The notes: generated from the sequence alone by a model not told the origin. Shown: positions 26,569 to 36,822, counted from the first letter of the stretch. The stretch: DNA of 46,389 bases from Chloroflexota bacterium (GCA_016876035.1 VGOE01000011.1:1-46389), one strand, 5' to 3'. Numbers and translations: made by a program.

Positions 26569-26626
26569 GGGAAATTCCTGGTGATTAGTGGGGATTTCTG
26601 TAGGGATTTTCCCAAGGGAAATCCCC
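26569..26626. repeat. Cluster of GGGATTTTCC-like motifs
   Basis: Four near-palindromic units occur within 58 bp: GGGAAATTCC (26569-26578), GGGGATTTCT (26590-26599), GGGATTTTCCC (26603-26613) and GGGAAATCCCC (26616-26626). The last three are 13 bp apart. GGGGATTTC/GAAATCCCC (26590-26598 and 26618-26626) also form a perfect 9-bp inverted repeat. They lie directly upstream of the minus-strand -35 box, as an activator or repressor array might. Confidence 0.5.
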
Positions 26627-26735
26627 TATTTTCGGAGGACAGAACGCGGTTCTAGCGGATCCCATCTGCTGAATAGCGTGGGAGTCTTCTATGTCTGTGC
26701 AGAGGATTCCGTATTGGACACCGCACAACAAACTA

Positions 26736-26764
26736 TTGCATTTTCCCCCTGGTTGTGGTATATT
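26736..26764 (+). promoter_or_regulatory. Probable promoter of the nusA operon
   Basis: TTGCAT (26736-26741) and TATATT (26759-26764) are spaced exactly 17 bp. The expected transcription start (about 26771) is 77 bp before the nusA ATG and just upstream of the hairpin at 26788-26808. Confidence 0.55.
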
Positions 26765-26787
26765 TCGGCTGTATCGGGATTGCTTAT

Positions 26788-26815
26788 GGAGTGGGTGCCC
26801 CCCACTTCTTTTGTT
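26788..26815 (+). terminator. Intrinsic-terminator-like hairpin in the nusA leader
   Basis: GGAGTGGG (26788-26795) pairs with CCCACTTC (26801-26808; one G-U) over a 5-nt loop, and the strand continues TTCTTTTGTT (26806-26815). This is the form of a Rho-independent terminator, placed between the promoter and the ATG at 26848. It would allow attenuation, perhaps by NusA itself, which promotes termination at such sites. Confidence 0.55.
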
Positions 26816-26847
26816 AAAGGAGAGTTTGAGCGGGAGTAAAGTAGCAG

Positions 26848-28437
26848 ATGAAGAGTGATTTCGTAGTTGCTCTTACTCAATTAGCTGCTGAGAGGAACCT
26901 ACCGAAGGAGGTTATCCTCAAGACTCTGGAGACGGCATTGGTCCCCGTCTTCAAGAAGAGCAGCTTTGCGCCCGAACAAGAGGTTTCTGTCAAGATTCTG
27001 CCTCAAACTGGCGAAGTCAAGGTTTATGCTCGAAAGTTGGTAGTAAAACGGAGTACCGACCCTAGGCAGCAGCTAACGCTGGCTCAAGCCCGAAAACTGA
27101 AAACGGACGCTCAACTGGGAGACGTTATTGAAGTAGAGGGCACTCCACCTGATGCCGGTCGCATTGCTGCTCAAACGGCGAAACAGGTGATCTTGCAGCG
27201 GCTCCGAGAGGCCGAACGTGATGCCATCTTTGGTGAATACGCTGATAAAGAGGGTGACATTGTCAGCGGCGTTGTCCATTTAGTAGAACCGAAGCAGATC
27301 ATTGTTGACCTGGGAAGAGCGGAGGCAATACTCCCTCTGGCTGAGCAGGTAAGCACGGAACATTACCGGGTAGGACAAAGGCTGAAGCTCTACCTTCTGA
27401 AAGTGTTGCGGGCTAGCAGGGGGACCCAGTTGATAGTCTCGCGGACACACCAGAATCTGCTACGCCGCCTTTTTGAACTGGAGATTCCAGAGATCTTTAA
27501 CGGCACAGTGGAAATCAAGGCTTTGGCGCGAGAACCGGGCTACCGGAGTAAGGTTGCTGTTTCCGCTCGCCAAGAAGGTGTTGATGCCGTCGGCTGTTGT
27601 CTTGGGCTGCGCAGCATCAGAATCCAGAATATTATCAAGGAACTGAATGGGGAGAAAATAGACGTTATTCAGTGGCACCCTGATCCAGTGGTCTTCATCG
27701 CTAGCGCGTTGAGTCCGGCGTCGGTAGTAAAAGTGGAGGCGAGTGAGGAGGAGAAGAGTGCTAACGTCGTTGTTCCTGATAGGCAACTTTCGTTGGCTAT
27801 TGGCAAAGGGGGACAGAATGCCAGGCTTGCTGCTAGGCTCACTGGCTGGCGGATAGATATCAAGAACGTCTCCATGGTTGAGGCGGGGAAAGCCGCCAAG
27901 CCGGTGGAAGTGGCTGCTGAAGTGCCTGCTGAGGAAGCCAAAGTAGTGGGGGAGCCGATACTCGATAAAATTGGTGGTGAAGAGCGCGCGGAGGGAGTAG
28001 GCGTTGCTGAGGTCGTGCCGGCAGTTGCCCCTGTAGCAGAGATTGCGGTGCAGCCGGTAGCTGCTGAGGCGGCCCCTGTTTTGGAGGAGGTGGTCCGGGT
28101 GGTGTCAGTCCCAGTAGAGACGCCACCGGAGATTGAAGCGCCGGTTGAAGCGGTGGAGACGGTCGAAGCTGAAGAGCCTAGCAAAACCTATTCGGTTGAA
28201 GAGATACTGTCTGAGATAGAGTTGGCTACCGAGAGGATTCAAAGCCGCTTCGGGGGAGCGGCTTCGGCACCCAGGCCGCAGCCTTGGGTTAAGAAGGGGA
28301 AAAAGGAGAGTGTTCCTGAGGACGAGGCGCCAGTGAAGACGAAGGCGAAAAAGGCTGCACGACGCCGGCGTATAGCGGACGAGGATTCGGATCTTGACGA
28401 AGGGCCTGAGTTGGAGATTGGTGGTGAAGAGGAATAG
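26848..28437 (+). CDS. nusA: Transcription termination/antitermination protein NusA
   Basis: NusA binds RNA polymerase and controls pausing, termination and antitermination. The 529-aa product has an N-terminal polymerase-binding domain (about 1-130), an S1 domain (about 135-200) and two KH domains (200-345) with [20 protein letters not shown] and [20 protein letters not shown]. Residues 345-529 are an unusual low-complexity tail rich in A, V, E and P, ending in basic then acidic runs ([19 protein letters not shown]). It heads the operon; the usual upstream rimP is absent. Confidence 0.95.
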   Translation: MKSDFVVALTQLAAERNLPKEVILKTLETALVPVFKKSSFAPEQEVSVKILPQTGEVKVYARKLVVKRSTDPRQQLTLAQARKLKTDAQLGDVIEVEGTPPDAGRIAAQTAKQVILQRLREAERDAIFGEYADKEGDIVSGVVHLVEPKQIIVDLGRAEAILPLAEQVSTEHYRVGQRLKLYLLKVLRASRGTQLIVSRTHQNLLRRLFELEIPEIFNGTVEIKALAREPGYRSKVAVSARQEGVDAVGCCLGLRSIRIQNIIKELNGEKIDVIQWHPDPVVFIASALSPASVVKVEASEEEKSANVVVPDRQLSLAIGKGGQNARLAARLTGWRIDIKNVSMVEAGKAAKPVEVAAEVPAEEAKVVGEPILDKIGGEERAEGVGVAEVVPAVAPVAEIAVQPVAAEAAPVLEEVVRVVSVPVETPPEIEAPVEAVETVEAEEPSKTYSVEEILSEIELATERIQSRFGGAASAPRPQPWVKKGKKESVPEDEAPVKTKAKKAARRRRIADEDSDLDEGPELEIGGEEE

Positions 28438-28726
28438 GGCGAGTCAAGCTCAACCTGTGAGACATATCCCTAATCGTACCTGCATTGCTTGCCGTGAGGT
28501 TAGGCCAAAGCGAGAGCTAATCCGCTTGGTTTATACGACGGATGGCACAGCAGAGGTGGATCCTTCAGGGAAGAAAGCGGGACGGGGTGTCTATCTTTGC
28601 CCATCGGTAGATTGCTGGCAGAAGGGATTAGCAAAAGACAAACTGGAGCGTGCATTGCGGGGGAAAATTAGTACCGAGAGTCGTCAGAATTTGCTGGCGT
28701 TTGGGAAAACGCTCAACTCCACATGA
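28424..28726 (+). CDS. ylxR: YlxR-family RNA-binding protein
   Basis: A 100-aa member of the YlxR family, small basic proteins encoded between nusA and infB in many bacteria; in Bacillus-type studies they have been linked to nucleoid or RNase P functions. The core is IPNRTCIACREVRPKRELIR followed by GKKAGRGVYLCPSVDCWQKG. I chose GTG 28424, 7 nt after GGAG; it overlaps the nusA end. The frame is open further upstream. Confidence 0.9.
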   Translation: MKRNRASQAQPVRHIPNRTCIACREVRPKRELIRLVYTTDGTAEVDPSGKKAGRGVYLCPSVDCWQKGLAKDKLERALRGKISTESRQNLLAFGKTLNST

Positions 28727-28759
28727 CAAGGGGGACCCCTCTGAGCGCGAGGAATTAGA

Positions 28760-30547
28760 ATGCCCAGGAAAGTCACGAAAGAGAAGACTCCTACCAAGGC
28801 TGAGAATCAGATTGAGCTTCCACCGTCAATGACGGTTCAACAACTAGCTGATCTGCTTGGGATCAGTGGAGTGGAAGTGATCAAGCAGTTGATGCAGAGC
28901 GGCGTCATGGCGAATCTCAACCAGATCATCGATTATGAAACAGCGGCCATAGTTGCCTCAGATCTTGATTACGAAACAATAGAAATAGCGGCGCCTGCGC
29001 CTGCTGTCAGTGCAGCGTTGCCAGGGCAACAGCTTCAACCCCGTCCTCCTGTGGTCACGGTTATGGGCCATATCGACCATGGCAAGACCAGACTTTTGGA
29101 TGCCATCCGACAAACAAATGTGATGGCTACTGAAGCAGGGGGTATCACCCAACGGATTGGTGCCTATCAGGCAGAAGTGGATGATAGGAAGATAACGTTT
29201 GTCGATACTCCCGGTCATGAGGCTTTCACGGCTATGCGAGCAAGAGGGGCAAAGGCAACAGACATTGCTGTTCTTGTAGTAGCTGCCGATGATGGGGTAA
29301 TGCCCCAAACTCGAGAAGCCATAGCTCATGCTCGGGCGGCTGGGGTACCGATTGTGGTGGCCCTGAATAAGATTGATAAGCCTGGCATTAACTTGGAGAG
29401 GGTGAAGCAACAGCTTAATGAAGAGGGTTTGGTTATTGAGGAGTGGGGTGGGGACGTTATCTGTGTGCCGGTTTCCGCCAAGATGAAACAAGGTGTTTCT
29501 GAGCTTCTGGAGAACATCCTTATTGTTGCGGAGATGTTGGACCTGAAGGCGAATGTTGATTGCCCAGCCACCGGGGTGGTCATCGAAGCCGAACTAGACA
29601 AGACAAGAGGCCCGCTGGCTACTGTATTGGTTCAGAACGGCGTTCTTAAGGTGGGGGACTCCGTGGTCGTCGGCGACAACTGGGGTAAGGTGAAGGCCAT
29701 GTTCAGTGACGCTGGCAAGCGGGTGAAGCGTGCAGAACCAGCGACCCCAGTTAAGGTATTAGGTTTAAGTGGTGTGCCCCAAGCGGGTGATACCTGCACA
29801 GTGGTGGGCAGTGAGCGTGAGGCGAGGAGTTTAGGCCAGCAACGTCAGGCGGAAAAACAACTCAGATTGCAGAGGCCAACTAGAGTCCTCAGTTTAGATA
29901 GTCTGTTTGCTGAGGTTAAGGAGGGGCAAGCAAGAGAGCTTAACCTTGTTCTCAAGACCGGTGTCCAGGGGAGCATTGAACCGATAAAGAAGTCATTGGA
30001 GCAGTTGGAGACAGAAGAGACAAAAGTGAAAATCATTCACTCTGGCAGCGGTAGTGTCACTGAGGGTGATGTTCTCTTGGCGTTGGCCTCCAAGGCGATT
30101 GTCATTGGCTTTGACGCTGCACCAACCTTGGGTGCGCGGCGGATGGCGGAACAGGAAGGTGTTGACATCCGGCGCTACAGCATAATCTACGACCTAATAG
30201 ACGATGTCCAACGAGCCATCAAGGGTATGAAGGAGCCGTCATACGCCGAGACCATCCAGGGACACGCAGAGGTGAGGGCCGTATTCTCGGCCAGCAAGAT
30301 TGGAAAGGCAGCCGGGGTCTATGTTACGGACGGCAGGCTACAGCGAGACGATTCGGTTAGAGTCCTACGCCAGGGGGAAGTAATTTACGAAGGCACCATC
30401 AGCAGCCTGAGACGTGTCAAGGAGGATATGAAAGAAGTGCTGGCTGGGTTTGAGGCTGGTGTAGGAATAGGGGGGTTCAAGCAGTTTCAGGAAGGTGACA
30501 TAATCGAAGCTTATCGGATGGAGAAAGTTGATGAGTCGGCGCATTGA
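28760..30547 (+). CDS. infB: Translation initiation factor IF-2
   Basis: IF-2 is the GTPase that brings initiator tRNA to the 30S and joins the subunits. The 595-aa product is short for the family because the N-terminal region is reduced to one IF2_N-like domain ([20 protein letters not shown]). The G domain has [16 protein letters not shown] and NKID. Domains II-IV follow to the end (TDVQGS-like [32 protein letters not shown]). The compact form resembles Dehalococcoides IF-2 as I recall it. Confidence 0.96.
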   Translation: MPRKVTKEKTPTKAENQIELPPSMTVQQLADLLGISGVEVIKQLMQSGVMANLNQIIDYETAAIVASDLDYETIEIAAPAPAVSAALPGQQLQPRPPVVTVMGHIDHGKTRLLDAIRQTNVMATEAGGITQRIGAYQAEVDDRKITFVDTPGHEAFTAMRARGAKATDIAVLVVAADDGVMPQTREAIAHARAAGVPIVVALNKIDKPGINLERVKQQLNEEGLVIEEWGGDVICVPVSAKMKQGVSELLENILIVAEMLDLKANVDCPATGVVIEAELDKTRGPLATVLVQNGVLKVGDSVVVGDNWGKVKAMFSDAGKRVKRAEPATPVKVLGLSGVPQAGDTCTVVGSEREARSLGQQRQAEKQLRLQRPTRVLSLDSLFAEVKEGQARELNLVLKTGVQGSIEPIKKSLEQLETEETKVKIIHSGSGSVTEGDVLLALASKAIVIGFDAAPTLGARRMAEQEGVDIRRYSIIYDLIDDVQRAIKGMKEPSYAETIQGHAEVRAVFSASKIGKAAGVYVTDGRLQRDDSVRVLRQGEVIYEGTISSLRRVKEDMKEVLAGFEAGVGIGGFKQFQEGDIIEAYRMEKVDESAH

Positions 30548-30905
30548 GAGGGTGAATAGCCTTATCCGTCAAGAGATGAGCCAATTGTTGCAACGCGAAG
30601 TGAAGGACCCAAGGCTAGCTCGTTTTGTAACTGTGACACAGGTTTCTACCTCTCTTGACCTGCGTCATGCCAAGGTACTAATCAGCACCATGGGCAGCGA
30701 TGAGGAAAAAAAGGAAGTGCTTGAGGCTTTGACCGCTGCCTCTGGTTTCCTGCGCAGGGAGATAAGCCATCGTCTCAGGCTACGGTACACCCCACAGTTG
30801 ACCTTCTGCAACGATAATTCCATCGACCAAGCATCCAAGGTTCTCCAGCTAATCCGCCAGGCGGGCACTGCTGAAGCTGGAGAAGATGAACAAGGTGAGT
30901 GTTGA
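30531..30905 (+). CDS. rbfA: Ribosome-binding factor A
   Basis: RbfA binds the 30S during late maturation. The 124-aa product starts [20 protein letters not shown] and has VKDPRLARFVTVTQVSTSLD and VLEALTAASGFLRREISHRL, the KH-like family pattern. ATG 30531 is inside the end of infB (17-nt overlap); a TTG one codon before is also open. It overlaps truB by 20 nt. Confidence 0.95.
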   Translation: MSRRIERVNSLIRQEMSQLLQREVKDPRLARFVTVTQVSTSLDLRHAKVLISTMGSDEEKKEVLEALTAASGFLRREISHRLRLRYTPQLTFCNDNSIDQASKVLQLIRQAGTAEAGEDEQGEC

Positions 30906-31800
30906 TGGTATCCTGAATATCTTCAAGCCCTCAGGCAGGACCTCCTTCTCGGTGGTCTCACTTCTGCGTCGCCTGAGTGGCGAGCGCCGGGTAGGGCATA
31001 CTGGCACACTTGATCCTGAAGCCACTGGTGTGCTGGTCGTTTGCTTTGGACAAGCAACCAAGGTTATTCGTTTCTTAGCAAGAGCTAAGAAAACCTATCA
31101 AGCTGAGATTGAGTTGGGATTGGCCACTGACAGCTACGATGCTACTGGGAGGGTAGTGAAGAGGGGGGATCCATCCTCTGTCAACAGGGATCAGGTGGAG
31201 CAGGTGCTGAATTGTTTTCGTGGGCCTATCGAGCAGGTGCCGCCGATGTATAGTGCGGTGAAGCGTGAAGGTAAGCGTCTGTACCGTCTTGCCTGGGAAG
31301 GCATTGAGGTACCAAGAAAACCCAGGACGGTGCAAATTTTCCGCCTGGAGCTTATGGAGTGGCAATCTCCCATTGCCAGCATTGAGGTGGAGTGCAGTGC
31401 TGGGACATATATTCGCTCCTTGGCTCAGGATATAGGCGTAGCCCTAGGTTGTGGTGCCCATCTCAAGAAACTGGTTCGTCTCAAGAACGAGCCCTTCCAC
31501 ATTTCTGAGGCCGTGTCTCTTCCTCTGATTGAAGAAGCCTTTCATCATGGCTACTGGGACCGTTTTCTGTATCCTATTGACGAGGTGCTTCTTGGGTGGG
31601 AGGCTACTATCCTCAGCAAGGAGAACGAAATGCTGGTCGATAAAGGTAGGACGGTATGTCTACAGGGTGAACGTCTATTGGCTCACCCGGTTAACCGGTG
31701 CCGTGCCTACTCTGCAGATGGCCGTTTTCTGGCCGTATTACGGCAAGAGACCATAGGTCTGTGGCATCCTGAGAAAGTGTTCCATTCTATTCACCTTTGA
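30886..31800 (+). CDS. truB: tRNA pseudouridine(55) synthase TruB
   Basis: TruB makes pseudouridine 55 in the tRNA T-arm. The 304-aa product has DGILNIFKPSGRTSFSVV, the catalytic Asp in GHTGTLDPEATGVLVV, and YDATGRV, and the C-terminal half carries CSAGTYIRSLAQDIG. It overlaps the end of rbfA, completing the common nusA-ylxR-infB-rbfA-truB set. A C-terminal PUA-like region is likely from length. Confidence 0.95.
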   Translation: MNKVSVDGILNIFKPSGRTSFSVVSLLRRLSGERRVGHTGTLDPEATGVLVVCFGQATKVIRFLARAKKTYQAEIELGLATDSYDATGRVVKRGDPSSVNRDQVEQVLNCFRGPIEQVPPMYSAVKREGKRLYRLAWEGIEVPRKPRTVQIFRLELMEWQSPIASIEVECSAGTYIRSLAQDIGVALGCGAHLKKLVRLKNEPFHISEAVSLPLIEEAFHHGYWDRFLYPIDEVLLGWEATILSKENEMLVDKGRTVCLQGERLLAHPVNRCRAYSADGRFLAVLRQETIGLWHPEKVFHSIHL

Positions 31801-31844
31801 TCTCCGGTTAGACTCACCGATCAAGGCTGGAGCACAGAATTTTG

Positions 31845-31873
31845 TTGCCTTGTCTGGCTCGCTATGCTAAACT
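31845..31873 (+). promoter_or_regulatory. Candidate promoter upstream of hslU
   Basis: TTGCCT (31845-31850) and TAAACT (31868-31873) are spaced 17 bp, 32 bp before the hslU start. Matches are four of six each. The 104-bp gap after truB is the largest in this stretch, so a new transcript beginning here is reasonable. Confidence 0.4.
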
Positions 31874-31904
31874 TTAACCCGAAAATCTCCTTGGAGGAGG
31901 GTGA

Positions 31905-33317
31905 GTGCCAGATTTGACGCCGAGGGCCATTGTCAAAGAGTTGGACAGATATATTGTGGGCCAGCAAGCAGCTAAGAAAGCGGTAGCTATTGCTTTATCT
32001 AATAGGGAACGGCGGCGGAAGCTTCCGGCGGAGATGCGTCACGAGGTTCTGCCGAAGAATATTCTGATGATTGGATCGACAGGTGTTGGAAAAACGGAGG
32101 TGGCGCGCCGCCTGGCGGCGCTGATACAGGCTCCTTTTGTGAAGGTGGAAGCAACCAAATTCACAGAGGTAGGTTATGTAGGGCGGGATGTAGAAACCAT
32201 CGTACACGATGTGGTTGAGGCAAGCATCAACAAGGTGTACCAGGACAATCTTGAGGAAATAAAGGGAAAGGCAGAAAGGCTGGCGACTGAGAGGATCATA
32301 GGCTATTTGTGCCAGCAACTGGGGCAGAGGAGACGTAAGGGGATTACCAAGAAGGAGCAGCAGGTTCTTGGTAGAGCAGCTAAAGCGACAAAGCGTGCTC
32401 CGCTTTGTGTGACTAATGAGGGGGACCACACTCTGAGTCGTGATAGTGTAAGCAGGCTTCTGCGCAGTCATCAATTGGAAGAGCAAGTCATCGAGATCGA
32501 GGTCGGGAGTGATGTTGAGGTACCGGATTCGTTAATCGAATCCCATCTAGGGATCGACCTGGAGAATCATGGCTTGTTGGACAATTGCTACCGGAGCGTG
32601 ATAAGCCACGTCGGGCAAAGAAAGCGCAAGGTTCCGGTGAAAGAGGCACGGCGTATTCTTACGATGGATGAAGCCAACAAGCTGCTCGATTTTGAGCAGG
32701 TGATAGAGTGCGCAATCAAAGGTGCAGAAGAGGGTGCTGTAGTTTTTATCGATGAGATTGACAAACTTTGCGGCCCAAAGGTGGATATAGGCAGGGATAT
32801 TTCTGGAGAGGGGGTACAACGTGACCTCTTACCCCTGCTGGAGGGGACGACGGTAATGACACGCTACGGCCCGGTAAAGACAGAGCATATACTGTTTATC
32901 GGTGCTGGTACCTTCTCTCAGAACAAGCCCTCTGACCTTATCCCGGAGCTACAAGGGCGTTTCCCGCTGCGTGTAGAATTCGATGCTCTCACCCAGCAAG
33001 ACTTGGAGAGGATCCTAGTTGAACCGCATAATTCTCTGACCAAGCAGTACCAGGCGCTGCTAGCAACAGAGGGAGTTGAGCTTCAGTTCACTGAGGATGG
33101 GATTCGGGAGGTCGCGCGCTTTGCGCTGTTGATGAATGAGCGTGTTGAGAACATTGGTGCGCGGCGATTATTTACTATTATGGAGAAGTTGTTGGAAGAC
33201 GTAAGCTTTACGGCTTCTGAAAGGAGAGGTGAGAAAGTGGTAGTAGATGCCAACTATGTTGGTCAGCAGGTAGGTGGCCTAATCAAAGATGACAATCTTA
33301 GTCGCTACATATTGTAG
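31905..33317 (+). CDS. hslU: ATP-dependent protease ATPase subunit HslU
   Basis: HslU is the AAA+ unfoldase that feeds the HslV peptidase. The 470-aa product has Walker A GSTGVGKT (57-64), the pore motif GYVG (90-93), a long I-domain, Walker B VVFIDEIDK (279-287) and the C-terminal tail DDNLSRYIL that normally docks into HslV. The start is GTG 31905 behind GGAGGAGG. hslV, which usually lies directly upstream, is absent from the window; the intergenic space is too small to hide it. Downstream rpsB begins 6 bp later. Confidence 0.94.
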   Translation: MPDLTPRAIVKELDRYIVGQQAAKKAVAIALSNRERRRKLPAEMRHEVLPKNILMIGSTGVGKTEVARRLAALIQAPFVKVEATKFTEVGYVGRDVETIVHDVVEASINKVYQDNLEEIKGKAERLATERIIGYLCQQLGQRRRKGITKKEQQVLGRAAKATKRAPLCVTNEGDHTLSRDSVSRLLRSHQLEEQVIEIEVGSDVEVPDSLIESHLGIDLENHGLLDNCYRSVISHVGQRKRKVPVKEARRILTMDEANKLLDFEQVIECAIKGAEEGAVVFIDEIDKLCGPKVDIGRDISGEGVQRDLLPLLEGTTVMTRYGPVKTEHILFIGAGTFSQNKPSDLIPELQGRFPLRVEFDALTQQDLERILVEPHNSLTKQYQALLATEGVELQFTEDGIREVARFALLMNERVENIGARRLFTIMEKLLEDVSFTASERRGEKVVVDANYVGQQVGGLIKDDNLSRYIL

Positions 33318-33323
33318 GAAGCC

Positions 33324-34163
33324 ATGACACAACAGAGTACGGTGAACGCTGTTTCTATTAAGTCATTGCTGGAAGCTGGGGCCCATTTCGGGCATCAGGC
33401 AGGTCGCTGGCATCCGAAAATGAAGAGGTATATCTTCATCCAGCGTAATGGCATTCACATTATCAACCTCGAGCAGACCATAGGATTGCTGCAGAAAGCT
33501 AGTAACTTTGTCACCGATGTGGTTGCCAAGGGAGGAGAGGTTCTTTTCGTGGGCACAAAGAAACAGGCCCAGGAGGCAATCGAACAAGAAGCAAGAAGGT
33601 GTGGCATGCCCTATGTTAATCAGCGCTGGATAGGTGGGATGCTCACCAATTTCAAGGTTATCCAGTCACGCATTGACTATCTAGTTCAGCTAGAGGATAA
33701 GAAAGCCAGAGGTCTCCATTCCCGATTGCCCAAGAAGGAGGCTCTAAAGCTGGAGAGGACGATGCAAAGGCTGAACCGGCAAATGGGTGGCTTCAAGGAA
33801 ATGACCAAATTCCCTGATGCCGTTTTTATTGTTGATCCTTCTAAGGAAAGGATAGCTGTGGCTGAGGCTAGGCATACAGGTGTGCCCATTGTGGCCATAG
33901 TGGATACCAACTGCGATCCAGATGAAATTGATTACCCTATCCCGGCCAACGATGATGCGGTTAGGGCCGTGAAGCTGATATGTGCTAGGATGGCTGACGC
34001 AGTCTTCGAGGGGAAAGCAATTCTGGAGAAAACGGCGGAAGAGGCAGAAGAGATGGCCGGTGAGGAGGCCATAGAGGCCCTGGGAACGTTAACCTTTGCC
34101 CCCGAGGAGGAAAGAAGTGCAGATATCAGTGGCACAGATCAAGGAGTTGAGGGAGAGGACTAG
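33324..34163 (+). CDS. rpsB: 30S ribosomal protein S2
   Basis: S2 binds late to the 30S body. The 279-aa product has [53 protein letters not shown] and the end signature [20 protein letters not shown], then an acidic tail. The last 47 nt overlap tsf in another frame. This order (rpsB-tsf-pyrH-frr) is shared by many bacteria. Confidence 0.97.
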   Translation: MTQQSTVNAVSIKSLLEAGAHFGHQAGRWHPKMKRYIFIQRNGIHIINLEQTIGLLQKASNFVTDVVAKGGEVLFVGTKKQAQEAIEQEARRCGMPYVNQRWIGGMLTNFKVIQSRIDYLVQLEDKKARGLHSRLPKKEALKLERTMQRLNRQMGGFKEMTKFPDAVFIVDPSKERIAVAEARHTGVPIVAIVDTNCDPDEIDYPIPANDDAVRAVKLICARMADAVFEGKAILEKTAEEAEEMAGEEAIEALGTLTFAPEEERSADISGTDQGVEGED

Positions 34164-34620
34164 TGCTGGTGTAATGGAATGCAAGAGTGCCCTGGAGGAA
34201 GCGGGTGCTGATCTGGAAAGGGCATGTCAGATTCTACAAGAAAGAGGTTTGGCCAAGGCAGAGAAGAAGAAAGGCCGTGCTGCTTCTCAAGGGCTCATTG
34301 AGGCTTATGTCCACCCAGGTGGGCGCATCGGGGCAATGGTAGAAGTAAATTGCGAGACCGATTTTGTTGCCAGGACTGATGAATTTAAGTCGTTAGCTCA
34401 TGATCTGGTGCTGCAAATTGCAGCCACTAATCCGCGGTACCTTTCTGCCGCAGATATCCCTGAAGGTGCGGGTCTCAATCCAGAGGAGGTCTGCCTGTTG
34501 GATCAGCCGTTCATAAAGGATGAGAAAAGGAAAATTGGTCAGCTTATTACTGAAGTTGTGGCTAAAATGGGAGAGAACGTCACCGTAAGGAGGTTTGCCA
34601 GGTTCGAGCTGGGCGAGTAG
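34117..34620 (+). CDS. tsf: Elongation factor Ts (short form)
   Basis: EF-Ts exchanges GDP for GTP on EF-Tu. The 167-aa product has the N-terminal UBA-like domain ([26 protein letters not shown]) and the core signature [20 protein letters not shown]. It lacks the longer second half found in E. coli, as in several short EF-Ts forms. The start is GTG 34117, 6 nt after GAGGAGG; the frame is open to 34096. It overlaps rpsB. No tuf gene is in the window. Confidence 0.95.
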   Translation: MQISVAQIKELRERTSAGVMECKSALEEAGADLERACQILQERGLAKAEKKKGRAASQGLIEAYVHPGGRIGAMVEVNCETDFVARTDEFKSLAHDLVLQIAATNPRYLSAADIPEGAGLNPEEVCLLDQPFIKDEKRKIGQLITEVVAKMGENVTVRRFARFELGE

Positions 34621-34709
34621 GATCGGCGCTGCCGTGCGTTGATGGTATGTCACTTCCGGGCTAACCTGGAGCCCGAATCAGGCAGGTAAGAGATATCCAA
34701 GGATTCTGA

Positions 34710-35438
<729 letters not shown>

Positions 35439-35440
35439 CA

Positions 35441-35998
35441 ATGATCGAGCAGGCCTTCTCCCGAGCTGACGAGAAAATGGGAAAGAGTATCCAGGCCTTA
35501 AAAAGAGACTTGGCTACTCTTCGCACCGGACGAGCTATGCCAACTCTGCTGGACGGCATTGATGTGGAAGCATACGGGGTCTCTACCCCGCTGAACCAGT
35601 TGGCCACTATTTCCACACCAGACGCCAGAACTCTGATTGTACAACCCTGGGACAAGAGCATCTTGGGTGATATCCGGAAGGCTATTCTCAAATCTGATTT
35701 AGGGCTCAATCCGGCAAGTGATGGCACTGCCCTCCGCCTGGTGATCCCCGATACTACAGAAGAGCGTCGGAGGGAACTGGTCAAGGTAGTGCGAAAGAGG
35801 GTTGAAGAAGCGAAAGTGGCCATTCGCAACATAAGGCGGGATGCAGTAGAGGAGGTGAGGAAGATGGAGAAGGATAAGGAGATCTCCCAAGACGAGAGCA
35901 GGCGAGCCCTGGATCGGCTGCAAAAGCTTACCGATGGTTACATAGAAACGGCGTCTGAGGTGGGCCAAAGCAAAGAAGTCGAGATTATGGAAGTCTAG
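35441..35998 (+). CDS. frr: Ribosome recycling factor
   Basis: RRF splits post-termination ribosomes together with EF-G. The 185-aa product is exactly the usual length, with LATLRTGRAMPTLLDGIDVE, STPLNQLATISTPDARTLIV and the helix KVRKRVEEAKVAIRNIRRDA-type stretch near residue 125. ATG 35441 is 2 bp after the pyrH stop; a GTG at 35435 overlapping pyrH is also possible. Confidence 0.96.
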   Translation: MIEQAFSRADEKMGKSIQALKRDLATLRTGRAMPTLLDGIDVEAYGVSTPLNQLATISTPDARTLIVQPWDKSILGDIRKAILKSDLGLNPASDGTALRLVIPDTTEERRRELVKVVRKRVEEAKVAIRNIRRDAVEEVRKMEKDKEISQDESRRALDRLQKLTDGYIETASEVGQSKEVEIMEV

Positions 35999-36075
35999 CC
36001 GAAAATTGGTTGGGCAGGTTTCCGATCGGGCGAGAGGATTACCAGAAGGCTAGACTCCAACTGAGAGACTGAGAG

Positions 36076-36792
36076 ATGCAGCCCTCCCCTGCTGACGACG
36101 CTGAAATCAGCCCCATTCCGACCCATGTGGCCATAATTATGGATGGGAATGCAAGATGGGCTGAAAGACATCATTTGAGCCGCCTTGAGGGGCACCGCAT
36201 TGGAACGGAGAACATCCGCCGCGTCGTCGAGACCTTTGCCAAGTATAAGGTGAAATACCTCACCCTTTACGCCTTTTCGACTGAGAACTGGAAGCGTCCC
36301 AAGACCGAGGTTCAGGGGTTGATGCAAATCTTGAGTCGGGTGATCAAGAGCGAGACCAAGGCTTTGCACGAAAATGGGATCAGGCTTCGCCATCTGGGAA
36401 GGCTAAACAAGCTATCTGAGAGAATGCAGAAGCAAATTCAGAAGTCTATCGAGCTGACCAAGAACAATACGGGAATGACTGTTAGCGTTGCCTTCGACTA
36501 CGGAGGGAGGGCTGAAATTGTGGATGCAGTAAGGAGCATTGTGGCTGAAGGCCTTCCTGCTGCTGTGATTGACGAGGATTTGCTGAGCAAACGGTTGTAC
36601 AGCAATGGGTTACCAGACCCAGACCTGATCATCCGTACTGGCGGTGAGATGAGGCTGAGCAATTTCCTGCTTTGGCAATCGGCCTATAGTGAGTTGTACT
36701 TTACGTCGGTGCCATGGCCTGAATTCGATGAGGAAGAGGCCAGGAAGGCGCTTACTGCCTATAGCAAAAGAGAACGAAGGTTCGGAGGGTAA
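36076..36792 (+). CDS. uppS: Isoprenyl transferase (undecaprenyl diphosphate synthase type)
   Basis: UppS builds the C55 polyprenyl carrier for peptidoglycan. The 238-aa product has HVAIIMDGNARWAERHHLSR with the catalytic Asp, YLTLYAFSTENWKRPKTEV, and PDLIIRTGGEMRLSNFLLWQ, the cis-prenyltransferase signature set. It starts the lipid and isoprenoid section with cdsA, dxr, rseP and ispG. Confidence 0.95.
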   Translation: MQPSPADDAEISPIPTHVAIIMDGNARWAERHHLSRLEGHRIGTENIRRVVETFAKYKVKYLTLYAFSTENWKRPKTEVQGLMQILSRVIKSETKALHENGIRLRHLGRLNKLSERMQKQIQKSIELTKNNTGMTVSVAFDYGGRAEIVDAVRSIVAEGLPAAVIDEDLLSKRLYSNGLPDPDLIIRTGGEMRLSNFLLWQSAYSELYFTSVPWPEFDEEEARKALTAYSKRERRFGG

Positions 36793-36822
36793 TGCCCACA
36801 CCAGCAAAACAGTTAGGAGTAG

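Larger units (their letters stand above)
26508..26847. promoter_or_regulatory. Divergent control region between the metVF operon and nusA
   Basis: This 340-bp gap separates two divergent operons. Reading left to right it holds the leader and promoter of the minus-strand operon with a palindromic spacer, a cluster of GGGATTTTCC-like motifs (26569-26626), about 110 bp with nothing I recognise, then the nusA promoter and a terminator-like hairpin. The parts I can support are listed as separate features. Confidence 0.7.

Noticed and set aside
27669-28184. 171-aa Ser/Thr/Ala-rich frame on the minus strand
   Set aside because: Its composition is the mirror of the A/V/E-rich NusA tail on the plus strand; a shadow frame.
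34657-34675. CGGGCT/AGCCCG hairpin between tsf and pyrH as a terminator
   Set aside because: Only six pairs and no T-run afterwards; rpsB-tsf-pyrH-frr are usually co-transcribed.
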